64,000 nucleotides of DNA, from the NCBI GenBank assembly GCA_002796995.1, contig PEKW01000005.1, positions 186,001 through 250,000 of the forward strand, written 5' to 3'. The first letter of the stretch is position 1. The number at the start of each line of letters is the position of its first letter. Under the pieces are notes generated by a model that did no database searches, was not told where the DNA came from, and saw only the letters and a program-made list of their open reading frames with translations. This DNA comes from Rhizobium sp. Lineage in GTDB: Bacteria > Pseudomonadota > Alphaproteobacteria > Rhizobiales > Rhizobiaceae. The translations under genes and the position numbers were made by a program. Below are positions 10,473 to 20,367 of this stretch, one piece after another.

Positions 10473-11471
10473 ATGGATTTTCTTTGGACAGACTTCCTGG
10501 GGACCGCCGTCTGGATGTGGCTCTCCTTCCTGGCCCTTGTAATCTTTCTACTCGCCCTCGACCTTGGCGTCCTGCATAAAAAGAGTGCCGAGATCGGCAT
10601 TCGCGAAAGCTTCCTCCTCTCCGCCTTCTACATGTCGCTCGGTCTCGCCTTCGGCGGCTGGGTCTGGTGGCAGTCCGGCCAGCAGGCCGGCATCGAATAC
10701 CTGACGGGCTTCGTCGTCGAGAAGAGCCTGGCGATGGACAACATCTTCGTCATTGCCATGATCTTCGGCTATTTCGCCATTCCCCGCGCCTACCAGCACC
10801 GGGTGCTGCTCTGGGGTATCCTCGGCGTCATCGTCCTGCGCGGCATCATGATCGCCGCCGGCGCCTCGATCGTCGAGAACTACCACTGGGTGCTCTACCT
10901 CTTCGCCGCCTTCCTGATCGCCACCGGCATCAAGATGCTGCTGACGGCCGACAAGGAATACGACGTCTCGGGCAATCCCGTGCTGCGTTTCCTGCGCAGG
11001 CACCTGCCCGTGACGGAGAAGCTCGAGGGGCATCACTTCTTCGTCCGCCGCGAGGACCTCATGTCCGGACGGATGAAGACCTATGTCACGCCGCTCTTCC
11101 TGGCGCTGGTCATGGTCGAACTGGCCGACCTGGTCTTCGCCGTCGATTCCATCCCGGCGGTGTTCGCCATCACCACCGATCCCTTCATCGTCTACACCTC
11201 GAACATCTTCGCCATCCTCGGCCTGCGCGCGCTCTATTTCGCGCTGTCGGCGCTCATCCACCGCTTCGCCTATCTGAAATATGCGCTGTCGGTGGTGCTG
11301 ATCTTCATCGGCGCGAAGATTTTCATCGCCGACATGCTGGGGCTCGCCAAGATCCCGCCGCTGGTCTCGCTCGGCGTGACGGTGGCGATCCTCGCCGCCG
11401 GCATCCTCGGATCGCTCTGGGCGACCCGCAACGAGGGAAAGACCGCCGCCACGCCACTCGAGCAGCAGTAA
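10473..11471 (+). CDS. TerC family membrane protein (Alx/TerC-like)
   Basis: This 332-residue inner-membrane protein has about eight or nine hydrophobic segments. The family signatures are clear: EKSLAMDNIFVIAMIF near residues 83-98 and ELADLVFAVDSIPAVFAIT near 213-231, each with conserved acidic residues in the membrane. TerC/Alx proteins export Mn2+ or are linked to tellurite resistance and to metal loading of secreted proteins. It stands alone between the divergent rpsD and pepT, with a hairpin downstream (11487-11510). No Mn riboswitch is visible. The substrate is inferred from the family only. Confidence 0.92.
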   Translation: MDFLWTDFLGTAVWMWLSFLALVIFLLALDLGVLHKKSAEIGIRESFLLSAFYMSLGLAFGGWVWWQSGQQAGIEYLTGFVVEKSLAMDNIFVIAMIFGYFAIPRAYQHRVLLWGILGVIVLRGIMIAAGASIVENYHWVLYLFAAFLIATGIKMLLTADKEYDVSGNPVLRFLRRHLPVTEKLEGHHFFVRREDLMSGRMKTYVTPLFLALVMVELADLVFAVDSIPAVFAITTDPFIVYTSNIFAILGLRALYFALSALIHRFAYLKYALSVVLIFIGAKIFIADMLGLAKIPPLVSLGVTVAILAAGILGSLWATRNEGKTAATPLEQQ

Positions 11472-11486
11472 CGATGGAAGACGGCG

Positions 11487-11510
11487 CAGGGCGGCCCACC
11501 GGCCGCCCTG
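11487..11510 (+). terminator. Hairpin downstream of terC
   Basis: CAGGGCGGCC (11487-11496) pairs with GGCCGCCCTG (11501-11510) around CACC. It lies 16 bases after the terC stop. The following sequence TCTCCGCC is poor in T, so termination strength is uncertain. Confidence 0.5.
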
Positions 11511-11625
11511 TCTCCGCCTTGCCCACGCTGCAACCGTCGCCTGACGGTGACGCGTCAGAGCATTCACCTCGCCCGCCGGGGCGGCTATAGCTAGGCGACC
11601 CCGCAACCGCAGATCGGATTCGCCC

Positions 11626-12860
<1,235 letters not shown>

Positions 12861-12864
<4 letters not shown>

Positions 12865-13286
12865 ACGATCCCTTCGACCTCGAACGCTTTGTCGCAGCCC
12901 AGCAGTTGGTCTATGCGAGGGTTTTGAGGGAACTTCGCGCCGGGCATAAGACCAGTCACTGGATGTGGTTCGTCTTTCCGCAGATCCAGGGTCTTGGCGG
13001 AAGCCCCATGGCGATCCGCTACGCTATTGCGTCGCTTGCTGAAGCCCGCGCCTATCTCGACCACCCGGTGCTTGGGCCGCGGCTCAGAGAATGCTGCGAG
13101 ATCCTTGAGGGGCTGGAGGGCAGAACCGCCGAGGCGATCTTCGGCTATCCGGACGTGCTGAAGCTGAGATCGTCGCTCACGCTCTTTGCCCGCGCGGCCG
13201 GCGAGCGCGACAGCGTGTACGACGCGCTTCTGGAAAAATACTACGAGGGACAACCCGACCTGCAGACGCTGGCGTTGATCGCCTAG
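12861..13286 (+). CDS. DUF1810 family protein
   Basis: This 141-residue protein has the DUF1810 features: F..AQ..VY..VL.EL..G.K..HWMWF.FPQI.GLG.S near the N terminus, then HPVLGPRL and FGYPDVLKLRSSLTLF. Members are small cytoplasmic proteins of unknown biochemical role. The GTG start overlaps the pepT stop, so it belongs to the pepT transcript. It ends 11 bp before the convergent HerA-type ATPase stop with no hairpin between, so the two transcripts probably overlap at their 3' ends. Confidence 0.85.
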
Positions 13287-13297
13287 CCTTCTACCGC

Positions 13298-14818
13298 CTA
13301 CTCCGCCGCCGAGGGAACCTCGCAATCGTCCGTCGCATTCGGATCGCCGGGCGCCGTCTCGACCTGCAGGTCGGGGAAGGCGACGATGCGCTTGCCGGCG
13401 AAGTCGGTATGGACGACGATCAGATTGTGTTCCTCGAAATAGCCGAGCAGACGGCGGGCGCGGCGGGCCGAATGGGTGCCGTAGGCCTTGGCGATGCACT
13501 GGTCCGAGGGGCAGGCCTCGCTGCGGATGGCGGCGCGCGCCATCAGCAGGAAGACGCCCTGCAGGTCGTCGGAGACGCGCTGCGACAGGTCGAGCGCCAT
13601 GGCCCAGCTTTCGCTGCCGGCGGTCTCCTCGTCGACGCCCGAACGGGTGATCGCCACGCGGCGGCGAAATTCGCCCATGGCCATGGGCGGGCCCGCCACG
13701 CGCCGCATGCGGGCGCGCACCAGGAACTCCTGATAGAGAACCGAATCGGTACGGTAGGCCGCCTGCGGATCGGCGAGGATCTCGGCCAGCACCTGGGCCA
13801 GCTTCTCCTCGCGTTCCTCCAGCGACATTTCCGGCGCCGACGTACGGCCCTCGACCGGACCGGCAGAACCGCTCGCCGCCGGTGCAGCCTTCGACAGTTC
13901 GGCGAGGATGTCGGTGGTCGGCCGCGGCGCCGGCGGCGCGCGCCTGACCATCGGCCGGGTGAATTCTTCCGGATCGGGCGTGAAGATCAGGTCCTCGACG
14001 TCCTGCGGCGCATCCGGCAGCGGCATCAGCTTCGGGCTCGACGAACGCGCCGAGGTCTCGACCGTGCCGATGACGATCGGCAGCGGCCGGCGAGAAAGCG
14101 CCGGGCCGAGCGCGACGAAATTGCCGCGCTTCAGGTCGCGGAACATTTCCGCCTGGCGCCGGTCCATGCCGAGCAGGTCGGCGGCGCGCGCCATGTCGAT
14201 GTCGAGGAAGGTGCGGCCCATCAGGAAGTTCGAGGCTTCGGCCGCGACGTTCTTGGCGAGCTTGGCGAGGCGCTGCGTGGCGATCACGCCGGCGAGCCCG
14301 CGCTTTCGGCCGCGGCACATCAGGTTGGTCATCGCGCCGAGCGACATCTTGCGCGCGTCTTCCGACACGTCGCCGCCGACCGAGGGCGCGAACATCTGCG
14401 CTTCGTCGACCACCACCAGCACCGGGTACCAGTATTCGCGCTCGGCATCGAACATGCCGTTGAGGAAGGCGGCGGCGGCGCGCATCTGCTGTTCGATGTC
14501 GAGGCCTTCGAGGGTCAGGACGCACGAGACGCGGTGCTGGCGGATGCGGTTGGCGATGCCGGCAAGCTCGGCCTCGGTGCGCTCGCCGTCGACCACCAGA
14601 TGGCCGAACCGGTCGGACAGGGTGACGAAGTCGCCCTCCGGGTCGATGATGACCTGCTGCACCCACGGCGCCGACTGCTCGAGCAGGCGCCTGAGCAGAT
14701 GCGATTTGCCCGAACCGGAATTGCCCTGCACGAGAAGACGCGTGGCCAGAAGCTCCTCGATATCGAGCTTGGCCGGCTCCCCGCCCGACAGAGTACCCAT
14801 ATCGATTCCGACCTGCAC
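13298..14818 (-). CDS. HerA-type (DUF87) ATPase
   Basis: This is an approximately 506-residue protein of the HerA/VirB4-like P-loop family. Walker A is GNSGSGKS near the N terminus and Walker B is VLVVVDEAQMF, followed by an Arg-rich GRKRGLAGVIATQR sensor-like block. Such ATPases translocate DNA, but chromosomal copies without a NurA partner, as here, have no defined role. An acidic, Pro/Ala-rich linker (about 270-330) leads to a C-terminal helical domain. I place the start at the GTG at 14818 because GAGGTG lies six bases upstream. A longer frame starts at 14827 and an ATG lies at 14800. Confidence 0.85.
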   Translation of the reverse strand: MQVGIDMGTLSGGEPAKLDIEELLATRLLVQGNSGSGKSHLLRRLLEQSAPWVQQVIIDPEGDFVTLSDRFGHLVVDGERTEAELAGIANRIRQHRVSCVLTLEGLDIEQQMRAAAAFLNGMFDAEREYWYPVLVVVDEAQMFAPSVGGDVSEDARKMSLGAMTNLMCRGRKRGLAGVIATQRLAKLAKNVAAEASNFLMGRTFLDIDMARAADLLGMDRRQAEMFRDLKRGNFVALGPALSRRPLPIVIGTVETSARSSSPKLMPLPDAPQDVEDLIFTPDPEEFTRPMVRRAPPAPRPTTDILAELSKAAPAASGSAGPVEGRTSAPEMSLEEREEKLAQVLAEILADPQAAYRTDSVLYQEFLVRARMRRVAGPPMAMGEFRRRVAITRSGVDEETAGSESWAMALDLSQRVSDDLQGVFLLMARAAIRSEACPSDQCIAKAYGTHSARRARRLLGYFEEHNLIVVHTDFAGKRIVAFPDLQVETAPGDPNATDDCEVPSAAE

Positions 14819-15049
14819 CAATACCACCTCGTCTGATCACGCGCTCGCCGGACGAACACCTCGCCCCGCGAACCACAGATGCTTTAGCAAATAAACTGCG
14901 AATCGGCGTCGAGAAAGACCCGGCATCAACAGGCAATTATGCCTCAGGGGCCGACAGACTGCGAGCGCCGGTCGCATCTTTTCGCTCCACGTCGGACCGA
15001 ATGCCCATGTCGAAGCGCCGGACCCGGCGTGAGCAACACGGTTTGCCCA

Positions 15050-15085
15050 GGAGGGCTTCGGCGAGCCACGCCGCCGAAGCCCTCC
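15050..15085 (-). terminator. 14-bp hairpin after the second DUF1127 gene
   Basis: 15050-15063 pairs perfectly with 15072-15085 around an eight-base loop, 9 bases after the DUF1127 stop. There is no U-tract, so it may protect the 3' end of the mRNA or work with Rho rather than act as a classic terminator. Confidence 0.5.
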
Positions 15086-15094
15086 GTTGCATCG

Positions 15095-15331
15095 TCACAG
15101 CCGAATGTCCCAGGCATTGAAGCGCCGCGGACGCCGCCAGGTCTCCGGCGGCAGTAGACCGATGTCGCGCAGCATGTAGTCGGACAGACCATGGACCGAA
15201 TTGGACCGCCGGCGTCGTTTCCACGCGACATAGACAAGAGCCCGGGCCGATGCCCATACACCGAATTTGCGGCACAGATCGTCGACCGCTGCCAGGGGGT
15301 CGTCTGCAATTATAGATTGTTCCTTATACAT
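15095..15331 (-). CDS. Second DUF1127 protein
   Basis: This 78-residue protein has the basic DUF1127 core in its middle (WKRRRRSNSVHGLSDYMLRDIGL, residues about 38-60) and a C-terminal extension. It differs from the first DUF1127 protein (176-454) outside this core. In alphaproteobacteria such genes are stress-induced and their 3' regions can be processed into small RNAs. The strong hairpin 9 bases after the stop makes that worth testing here. A GGAAAAG sequence precedes the ATG. The upstream gap (15332-15778) holds a short ORF with a perfect ribosome site on the same strand. Confidence 0.8.
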   Translation of the reverse strand: MYKEQSIIADDPLAAVDDLCRKFGVWASARALVYVAWKRRRRSNSVHGLSDYMLRDIGLLPPETWRRPRRFNAWDIRL

Positions 15332-15490
15332 AGCTTTTCCGTCCCGGCGCAGCGATGCAACCAGGTCCTCTCGATGGAAAACAAAGGTGTGAGGCGAGCG
15401 GGAGAACGCGCTTACGCGTCTCGACGGTCGATCACATCAGTTCTGCTGAAAATGGCGCCAGACGCCGGGAGATCCTGGACGGAAGACCGT

Positions 15491-15583
15491 TCAGGCGGTG
15501 GTTCGCGACCCCGAAGCGCAAAGCGCCGAGAGAAGGAACATTGATCCGCCAGCAAGGCGCATGAATGCAATATGTGTTGACAT
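15491..15583 (-). CDS. Possible 30-residue small protein with a perfect Shine-Dalgarno
   Basis: This frame starts with ATG at 15583 and ends with TGA at 15491. A full AGGAGG (CCTCCT on the + strand at 15589-15594) sits five bases before the ATG. The product would have a short N-terminal part, a hydrophobic stretch around residues 9-24 (LAGGSMFLLSALCA) and a polar end, like a small membrane protein or a leader peptide. It lies 159 bp upstream of the DUF1127 gene on the same strand. I recognise no family. Length alone gives no statistical support. The ribosome site and the hydrophobic run are the evidence. Confidence 0.35.
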   Translation of the reverse strand: MSTHIAFMRLAGGSMFLLSALCASGSRTTA

Positions 15584-15778
15584 CGACGCCTCCTGTGTTT
15601 GAGTTGCGGACGGCCACAAGCTCTCACAAGACAAAGCAACCGACAAGTGCGCAATTGCGGATTGCAAAGATCGGCGGATCGGCGTTGCAGATTGGCAACA
15701 GGTTGAGGATCAGCCGCCCGACAAGGGCGGCAGCCGAAATCTTAGCCTTGGGGAAAGGCAGCCAGAGGCCGGGAGCCG

Positions 15779-17068
15779 TCAGATCGACGGTTCGCCCACC
15801 GGCGAGACGAGCAGCTTGTCGATGCGGCGTCCGTCGAGGTCGATCACCTCGAAGCGCCAGCCATTGGCCTCGAAGCTTTCGCCGAGTTCGGGAATGCGCT
15901 TCAGCTCGGCGATGACATAGCCGGCGACCGTCGTGTAGTCCGGATCGGATTCGACCGGGATGCGGATGCGGTCGACGAACTCGTCGATCGGCGTCCAGCC
16001 GGCCACGAGATAGGACCCGTCCTCGCGGCGCACCACGTAGGGCTCCTCGTCCTCGTATTCCTGGAACACGCCGGTGATCGCCTCCAGAATGTCGCCGGAG
16101 GTGATGATCCCTTCGAAATGCCCGTACTCGTCATAGACGAGCACCATGTGCAGCGGCGTCTTGCGGATCGCCTGGATGATGTCGACAGCGCTGGCGAGAT
16201 CGGAGACGATCGGCACTTCGCTCAGATGCTGGCGAATGTCGAAATCCGAGCCGAGCGCGATGGCGTCGTAGATGCGCTTGGAAAACAGAACGCCGATGAT
16301 CTCGTCGGAATCGCCGGAGCGGACCGGCAGACGCGAATGCGCCGCACTGCGCAGCTTGTCGCGGATTTCCTCGAGCGTGTCGTCGACGTCGAGCACCTCG
16401 ACGTCGCGGCGCGGCGTCATCAGACCACGCGCGGTGCGGTCCGCAAGGCGCATGACGCCGGAGATCATCGCCGATTCTTCGTTCTCGATGACGCCGGCGC
16501 TCTGCGCCTCGGCCAGCACCGACTTGATTTCCTCGTCGGTCACCGTACCCGCCGATACACCCTGCTGGCCAAGCAGCCGCAGCAGCAGGCGTCCGGAATT
16601 GTCGAGCAGCCAGACGAGCGGCGCGGCGACCTTGGACAGGATCAGCATGGGCACGCCGACCTTGGCGGCGACCGCTTCCGGGTTGCGCAGGGCGATTTGC
16701 TTCGGCACGAGTTCGCCGACGATCAGCGACAGATAGGTGATCATCACCACGACGGAACCGACGCCGAGGGCGCTCGCCACGTTTTCAGAAAGGCCCTGCT
16801 CGGCCAGCCATCCGGCGAGCCGGGCGCCGAGCGTGGCGCCGGAGAAGGCACCGGAGAGGACGCCGACCAGCGTGATGCCGATCTGCACCGTGGAGAGGAA
16901 GCGGCCCGGCTCCTCGGCGAGCCTGAGCGCGATGGTCGCGCCGCGATTGCCCTGTTCGGAAAGCACCTTGAGGCGCGTCGTGCGCGAGGAGACGACCGCC
17001 ATCTCGGACATGGCCAATACGCCATTCAGAATGGTGAGCAAGGCAACGATCAGAATTTCCGTAAACAA
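15779..17068 (-). CDS. CNNM/CBS-domain membrane protein (HlyC/CorC family)
   Basis: This 429-residue protein has, in order, an N-terminal CNNM (DUF21) membrane domain with three or four hydrophobic segments (residues about 1-185), two CBS domains (about 200-325, with MTPRRDVEVLDVD and GHFEGIITSGDILEAI) and a C-terminal CorC_HlyC domain (about 345-425, ending DGRRIDKLLVSP). Relatives export Mg2+ or Co2+ in a nucleotide-regulated way. The old name hemolysin is misleading. The gene stands between the DUF1127/small-ORF region and murI, leftward, with 97 bp to murI. Confidence 0.92.
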   Translation of the reverse strand: MFTEILIVALLTILNGVLAMSEMAVVSSRTTRLKVLSEQGNRGATIALRLAEEPGRFLSTVQIGITLVGVLSGAFSGATLGARLAGWLAEQGLSENVASALGVGSVVVMITYLSLIVGELVPKQIALRNPEAVAAKVGVPMLILSKVAAPLVWLLDNSGRLLLRLLGQQGVSAGTVTDEEIKSVLAEAQSAGVIENEESAMISGVMRLADRTARGLMTPRRDVEVLDVDDTLEEIRDKLRSAAHSRLPVRSGDSDEIIGVLFSKRIYDAIALGSDFDIRQHLSEVPIVSDLASAVDIIQAIRKTPLHMVLVYDEYGHFEGIITSGDILEAITGVFQEYEDEEPYVVRREDGSYLVAGWTPIDEFVDRIRIPVESDPDYTTVAGYVIAELKRIPELGESFEANGWRFEVIDLDGRRIDKLLVSPVGEPSI

Positions 17069-17165
17069 AATAAGCTCGAGGCTCCTGTGAAAATGCGGTC
17101 TGTCCGGCGACGGCCAAGCTCTCTACCATGATTGGCCGCCGCTTTCCAAATATCGGCGAGAAGAT

Positions 17166-17999
17166 TTAGCGGTCCGCCGCCACCTTTAGCAAGGGCGTTG
17201 CGATGTCGAGGCCGAAGCCCTGCATCAGACGGCGGGTGGAAAAGTCGGGATTGCCCGAGGTGAAGACGGCAAAATCGAAGTCCTCGGGGTGTTCCGCCCC
17301 CTCGACCAGCGGCACCAGACGCCGGGCCTGGCGGGCGATCGCCTCCGCTGGATCGAGCCAGTCGACAGGCCAGGGGGCGAGCCGACGAAACACGTTAGCG
17401 AGGAAGGGATAGTGGGTGCAGGCGAGCACGACGATGTCGGTGCGCGCGCCGTCCTTCTCGACGAAGCAGGGGCCGATCTCCGTGAGCACCGCCTCGTCCG
17501 ATACGGGCTCGCCGCGGATATAGGCTTCCGCCATCCTTGCCAGGTTTTCCGAACCCACCAGCCGCACATGACAGCGGGCGGCAAAGGACTGGATGAGGTC
17601 GCGGGTATAGGCGCGCTTCACCGTGCCGGGCGTGGCGAGCACCGAGACGAGCCCGGACCGGGTGCGCTCGGCCGCCGGCTTGATCGCCGGAACGGTGCCG
17701 ATGAAACGCATGTCGGGAAAGGCGTGGCGCAGATCGTTGCCGGCAAGGGTAAAGGCGGTGTTGCAGGCGACAATGACCGCTTCCGGGTCATAGGTCGCGA
17801 GCAGTTCGGCAAACAGGTCGAGGATGCGCTTACGAAGCGGCGCTTCCTCCCAGCCGCCATAGGGAAAGCCGGCATCGTCGGCGACGTAGATGAAGCCGCG
17901 CTCCGGCATCAGGACGCGCGCCTCGCGCAGCACGGTCAATCCGCCGATGCCGCTGTCGAACACCAGCACCGGCTTCAGTTCATTCCCCGTCTGCGCCAT
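17166..17999 (-). CDS. murI: Glutamate racemase
   Basis: This 277-residue enzyme makes D-glutamate for peptidoglycan. The two catalytic cysteines are C79 (VACNTA) and C194 (LACTHYPF). [10 protein letters not shown] at the N terminus and the DDAGFPYG variant of the usual D..R.PYG block are present. Its start lies 20 bases inside the end of trmJ, so the two are transcribed together and probably translationally coupled. This trmJ-murI order is typical of Rhizobiaceae. The PYG block reads AGFPYGG, slightly different from the enterobacterial form. Confidence 0.95.
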   Translation of the reverse strand: MAQTGNELKPVLVFDSGIGGLTVLREARVLMPERGFIYVADDAGFPYGGWEEAPLRKRILDLFAELLATYDPEAVIVACNTAFTLAGNDLRHAFPDMRFIGTVPAIKPAAERTRSGLVSVLATPGTVKRAYTRDLIQSFAARCHVRLVGSENLARMAEAYIRGEPVSDEAVLTEIGPCFVEKDGARTDIVVLACTHYPFLANVFRRLAPWPVDWLDPAEAIARQARRLVPLVEGAEHPEDFDFAVFTSGNPDFSTRRLMQGFGLDIATPLLKVAADR

Positions 18000-18810
18000 C
18001 GTCCGCCCCGTCTAAGTCCTGCCAAGGTCCCGCCTTGCCGCGCGGGCTCTTGCGGCTGTATCGGTCGAATGTGGCGAAAACGCCGCGCATGATGCTGATC
18101 TCCTGCTCGGAATAAGCGCGGCGCGTCAGCACGGCGCGCAGGTTGTCGATCATCTTCGGCTTCTTGGCCGCAGGCCGGAAATAGCCGCGCGCATCGAGCG
18201 CCTCCTCGACGGATTCGATCATGCCGAACAGCTGTTCCTTGGTGGCCGGCTTCTGCTCGAGCGGCTGGAACGAGGTCTCCGTCAGATCCTCCAGCCCGCC
18301 CTTCATCCACTCATAGGACATCAGCAGCACCGCCTGGGCGATGTTGAGCGAGGCGAAGGCCGGATTGACGGGAAAGGTGACGATCTCGTCGGCAAGCGCC
18401 ACTTCCTCGTTGGTGAGGCCCCAGCGCTCGCGCCCGAACAAAATGCCGGTCGTCTCGCCTGCCCTGAACTTCTCCCGCAGCGTCGCCGCCGCCACCACCG
18501 GCGAGCGGACAGGCTTGAAACCGTAGCGTTCGCGCGCCGTCGTGGCATAGACGAAATTGAGATCGGCCAGCGCCTCCTCCAGCGTGTCGAAGACGCGGGT
18601 TGCGTCGATCACATGGTCGGCCTTGGAGGCGGCGGCCCGGGCCTTCTCGCTCGGCCAGCCGTCTCGCGGATTGACCAGGCGCAGCTCCGACAGGCCGAAA
18701 TTGGCCATGGCGCGCGCCACCATGCCGATATTCTCGCCAAGCTGCGGCTCGACAAGAATGATCGCCGGCCCTTCGGCCAGAAGTTCGCGTTCGCTGTTGG
18801 TGCCTGACAT
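17980..18810 (-). CDS. trmJ: tRNA (cytidine/uridine-32-2'-O)-methyltransferase TrmJ
   Basis: This SPOUT-class methyltransferase has 276 residues from the ATG at 18810. It shows the TrmH/TrmJ motifs: [15 protein letters not shown] near the N terminus, [13 protein letters not shown] in the middle, and the cofactor knot [14 protein letters not shown] helical C-terminal extension (about 190-276) is typical of TrmJ and absent in TrmL. The start at 18810 follows AGGAA. An ATG six codons upstream has no ribosome site. The end overlaps murI by 20 bases. Confidence 0.93.
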   Translation of the reverse strand: MSGTNSERELLAEGPAIILVEPQLGENIGMVARAMANFGLSELRLVNPRDGWPSEKARAAASKADHVIDATRVFDTLEEALADLNFVYATTARERYGFKPVRSPVVAAATLREKFRAGETTGILFGRERWGLTNEEVALADEIVTFPVNPAFASLNIAQAVLLMSYEWMKGGLEDLTETSFQPLEQKPATKEQLFGMIESVEEALDARGYFRPAAKKPKMIDNLRAVLTRRAYSEQEISIMRGVFATFDRYSRKSPRGKAGPWQDLDGADDGADGE

Positions 18811-18991
18811 GATATTTCCTGGATGCATATTCTCTCAGCCGGCCTTAGCAAGTCATCGGGGTGTTGAGAATAGCGAAACCGCCGTACAGCCCGGCAAGCG
18901 CCCGGTTTCACGCTGTTCTCCGCCCGGTTGCCCCGCACCGTCGCCCGTCGAGCACGAGCATCAGGAGAGGCCGATAGAAGGCGGAAAGGAG

Positions 18992-19516
18992 TCAGCGCCG
19001 TTCGAGCCAGGCCTTGATGGACGCCCAGCGCGTCTCGCGTGCCTCCCGGGTGATATCGTCGATCACGTAACGCCCTCCGCGCTTCTCGTCCTTCACCAGG
19101 AAGAACATCAGGCGGATGCTATTGCGCGGCCCCTCCCCGCCATCGTTGCAGGCCGAATTGTCGAGCCGCGCCTCGACCATGATCCGCGTGTCGGCCCTTG
19201 TGAGGTCCCTGACGGCATGCGCCCCGATCGGACAGCGATTGGCGTCTCCCGTCAGCGGATCCCGCTCGAACAGGGTGACATCCCCGCGCTGCCGCACGCG
19301 CGCCAAAGCTCCCGTATAGGCATTGACGAAGTCGATGCTGAAATCGCTGAGCAGCCGGATCTCGCTGAAATAAGGTTCGTAGATGTCGGGCTGGTCGAGC
19401 GAATTGACAACGACCCTCTCGACAAACGCCTTGACCAGCGCTTCGCGATCATTGGCTGCGGCCGGGCCGGCAAGCCCCCCCAGCATAAGCGATATCAACC
19501 AAGCCGATGCGCGCAT
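18992..19516 (-). CDS. Secreted 174-residue protein, paralogue A
   Basis: The first 21 residues are a signal peptide ending AAA|N (LISLMLGGLAGPAAAN). The mature part has the blocks DFSIDFVNAYTGAL (about 57-70), a Cys near 94, a C.....G motif, and MFFLVKDEKRGGRYVIDDI near the end. It may belong to DUF3828 or a similar family. I cannot confirm that. The gene downstream in the same strand order (19614-20138) codes for a protein of exactly the same length with matching blocks. The two are tandem paralogues. Function unknown; both should be periplasmic. Confidence 0.78.
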   Translation of the reverse strand: MRASAWLISLMLGGLAGPAAANDREALVKAFVERVVVNSLDQPDIYEPYFSEIRLLSDFSIDFVNAYTGALARVRQRGDVTLFERDPLTGDANRCPIGAHAVRDLTRADTRIMVEARLDNSACNDGGEGPRNSIRLMFFLVKDEKRGGRYVIDDITREARETRWASIKAWLERR

Positions 19517-19613
19517 AAGCCCCTCCGGTCATGCAGACTGCCGGACTTTCATAGCGCGGTTGACGCAGCCCCGGCAATGCGCTCGGCCGGGGACATTCGC
19601 CGCAGCCGGCGCC

Positions 19614-20138
19614 TTACTGCGCGGCGATCGTCTTCAGCTCGTCCTTGATCGAACTGCCCGAATTGCCGTCGACGACCGGATAGATGTCGTCGATCACCGG
19701 GCGTCCGCCTTCCTCCTGGACGTGGAAGATCAGCACCGTGTCCTTCTGGTATTCGGGATCGTCGCCGAAGCACTTGCGGTTGTTGAACAGCGCCGTCACC
19801 TGGCCGTCGCCGTCGTCCTCGATGCGGATGTTCTCGAACGCACAGCCATCCTGTCCGCCGGCGATCGGATCGTAGTCGAAGGGCGAACCGGTGGTTTCGC
19901 CTTCCGGCGGATCATAGGCCGGGTGCTTGGACGCTTCCTTGTAGGCGGCGACGAAATCGGCACTGAACAGGCGGGCGAGGCGTTTGGCGTCGAACACGTC
20001 CTCGGACGCCGCGTCCTCGCCCTTCCAGTTGCCGGCCGCGACGTCGATCACTTCCCTGACCGGGGCGGTGACGTCGGCGGCTAGCGCGGGACCGGCCGCA
20101 AGGCAAAGCGAGACGGCGGCGGCGACGAGAGACTTCAT
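19614..20138 (-). CDS. Secreted 174-residue protein, paralogue B
   Basis: This protein has a signal peptide (about residues 1-20, ending ALAAD). Its mature part matches paralogue A at 18992-19516: LFSADFVAAYKEAS against DFSIDFVNAYTGAL, DPIAGGQDGCAFENI against DPLTGDANRCPIGAH, and LIFHVQEEGGRPVIDDI against MFFLVKDEKRGGRYVIDDI. Both have 174 residues. The ATG at 20138 is preferred over an upstream frame start because the signal peptide begins there. It is divergent from icd, with 229 bp between. It is the upstream of the two paralogues, so both may share one promoter. Confidence 0.8.
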   Translation of the reverse strand: MKSLVAAAVSLCLAAGPALAADVTAPVREVIDVAAGNWKGEDAASEDVFDAKRLARLFSADFVAAYKEASKHPAYDPPEGETTGSPFDYDPIAGGQDGCAFENIRIEDDGDGQVTALFNNRKCFGDDPEYQKDTVLIFHVQEEGGRPVIDDIYPVVDGNSGSSIKDELKTIAAQ

Positions 20139-20329
20139 GGCGCAGGCCTTTAAAACGAGGGAAACGGATCGGCGGCAATCTAGCGGAGCGCGGTCAAACC
20201 GCAAGGCCGGCAAAAGGCCGCCGATACGGCCAAAGTTGGTATGATTTTGTGAACGAAAAGGCGCTAGAGCGGGGGCACTGCGCTTTCAGTTCCCGATCCG
20301 GAATGCTATAGCCCAGCCAGACTGACAAC

Positions 20330-20345
20330 AGGGACCCTCGTCCCT
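20330..20345 (+). repeat. Hairpin in the icd leader
   Basis: AGGGAC (20330-20335) and GTCCCT (20340-20345) enclose CCTC, ending 22 bases before the icd start and just upstream of its GAGGAT ribosome site. It could influence icd translation. An extended -10-like TGCTATAG lies upstream at about 20304-20311. Confidence 0.35.
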
Positions 20346-20367
20346 CCCCCTAGCTGCGAGGATACTC

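Noticed and set aside
15412..15654. 80-codon frame over the small-ORF region (minus)
   Set aside because: It is rich in Cys and Arg and lacks a ribosome site. The 30-codon frame has the AGGAGG in the right place.
16118..17131. 337-codon frame antisense to the CorC-type gene
   Set aside because: The CBS and CNNM domains on the minus strand are complete. The plus frame is a shadow.
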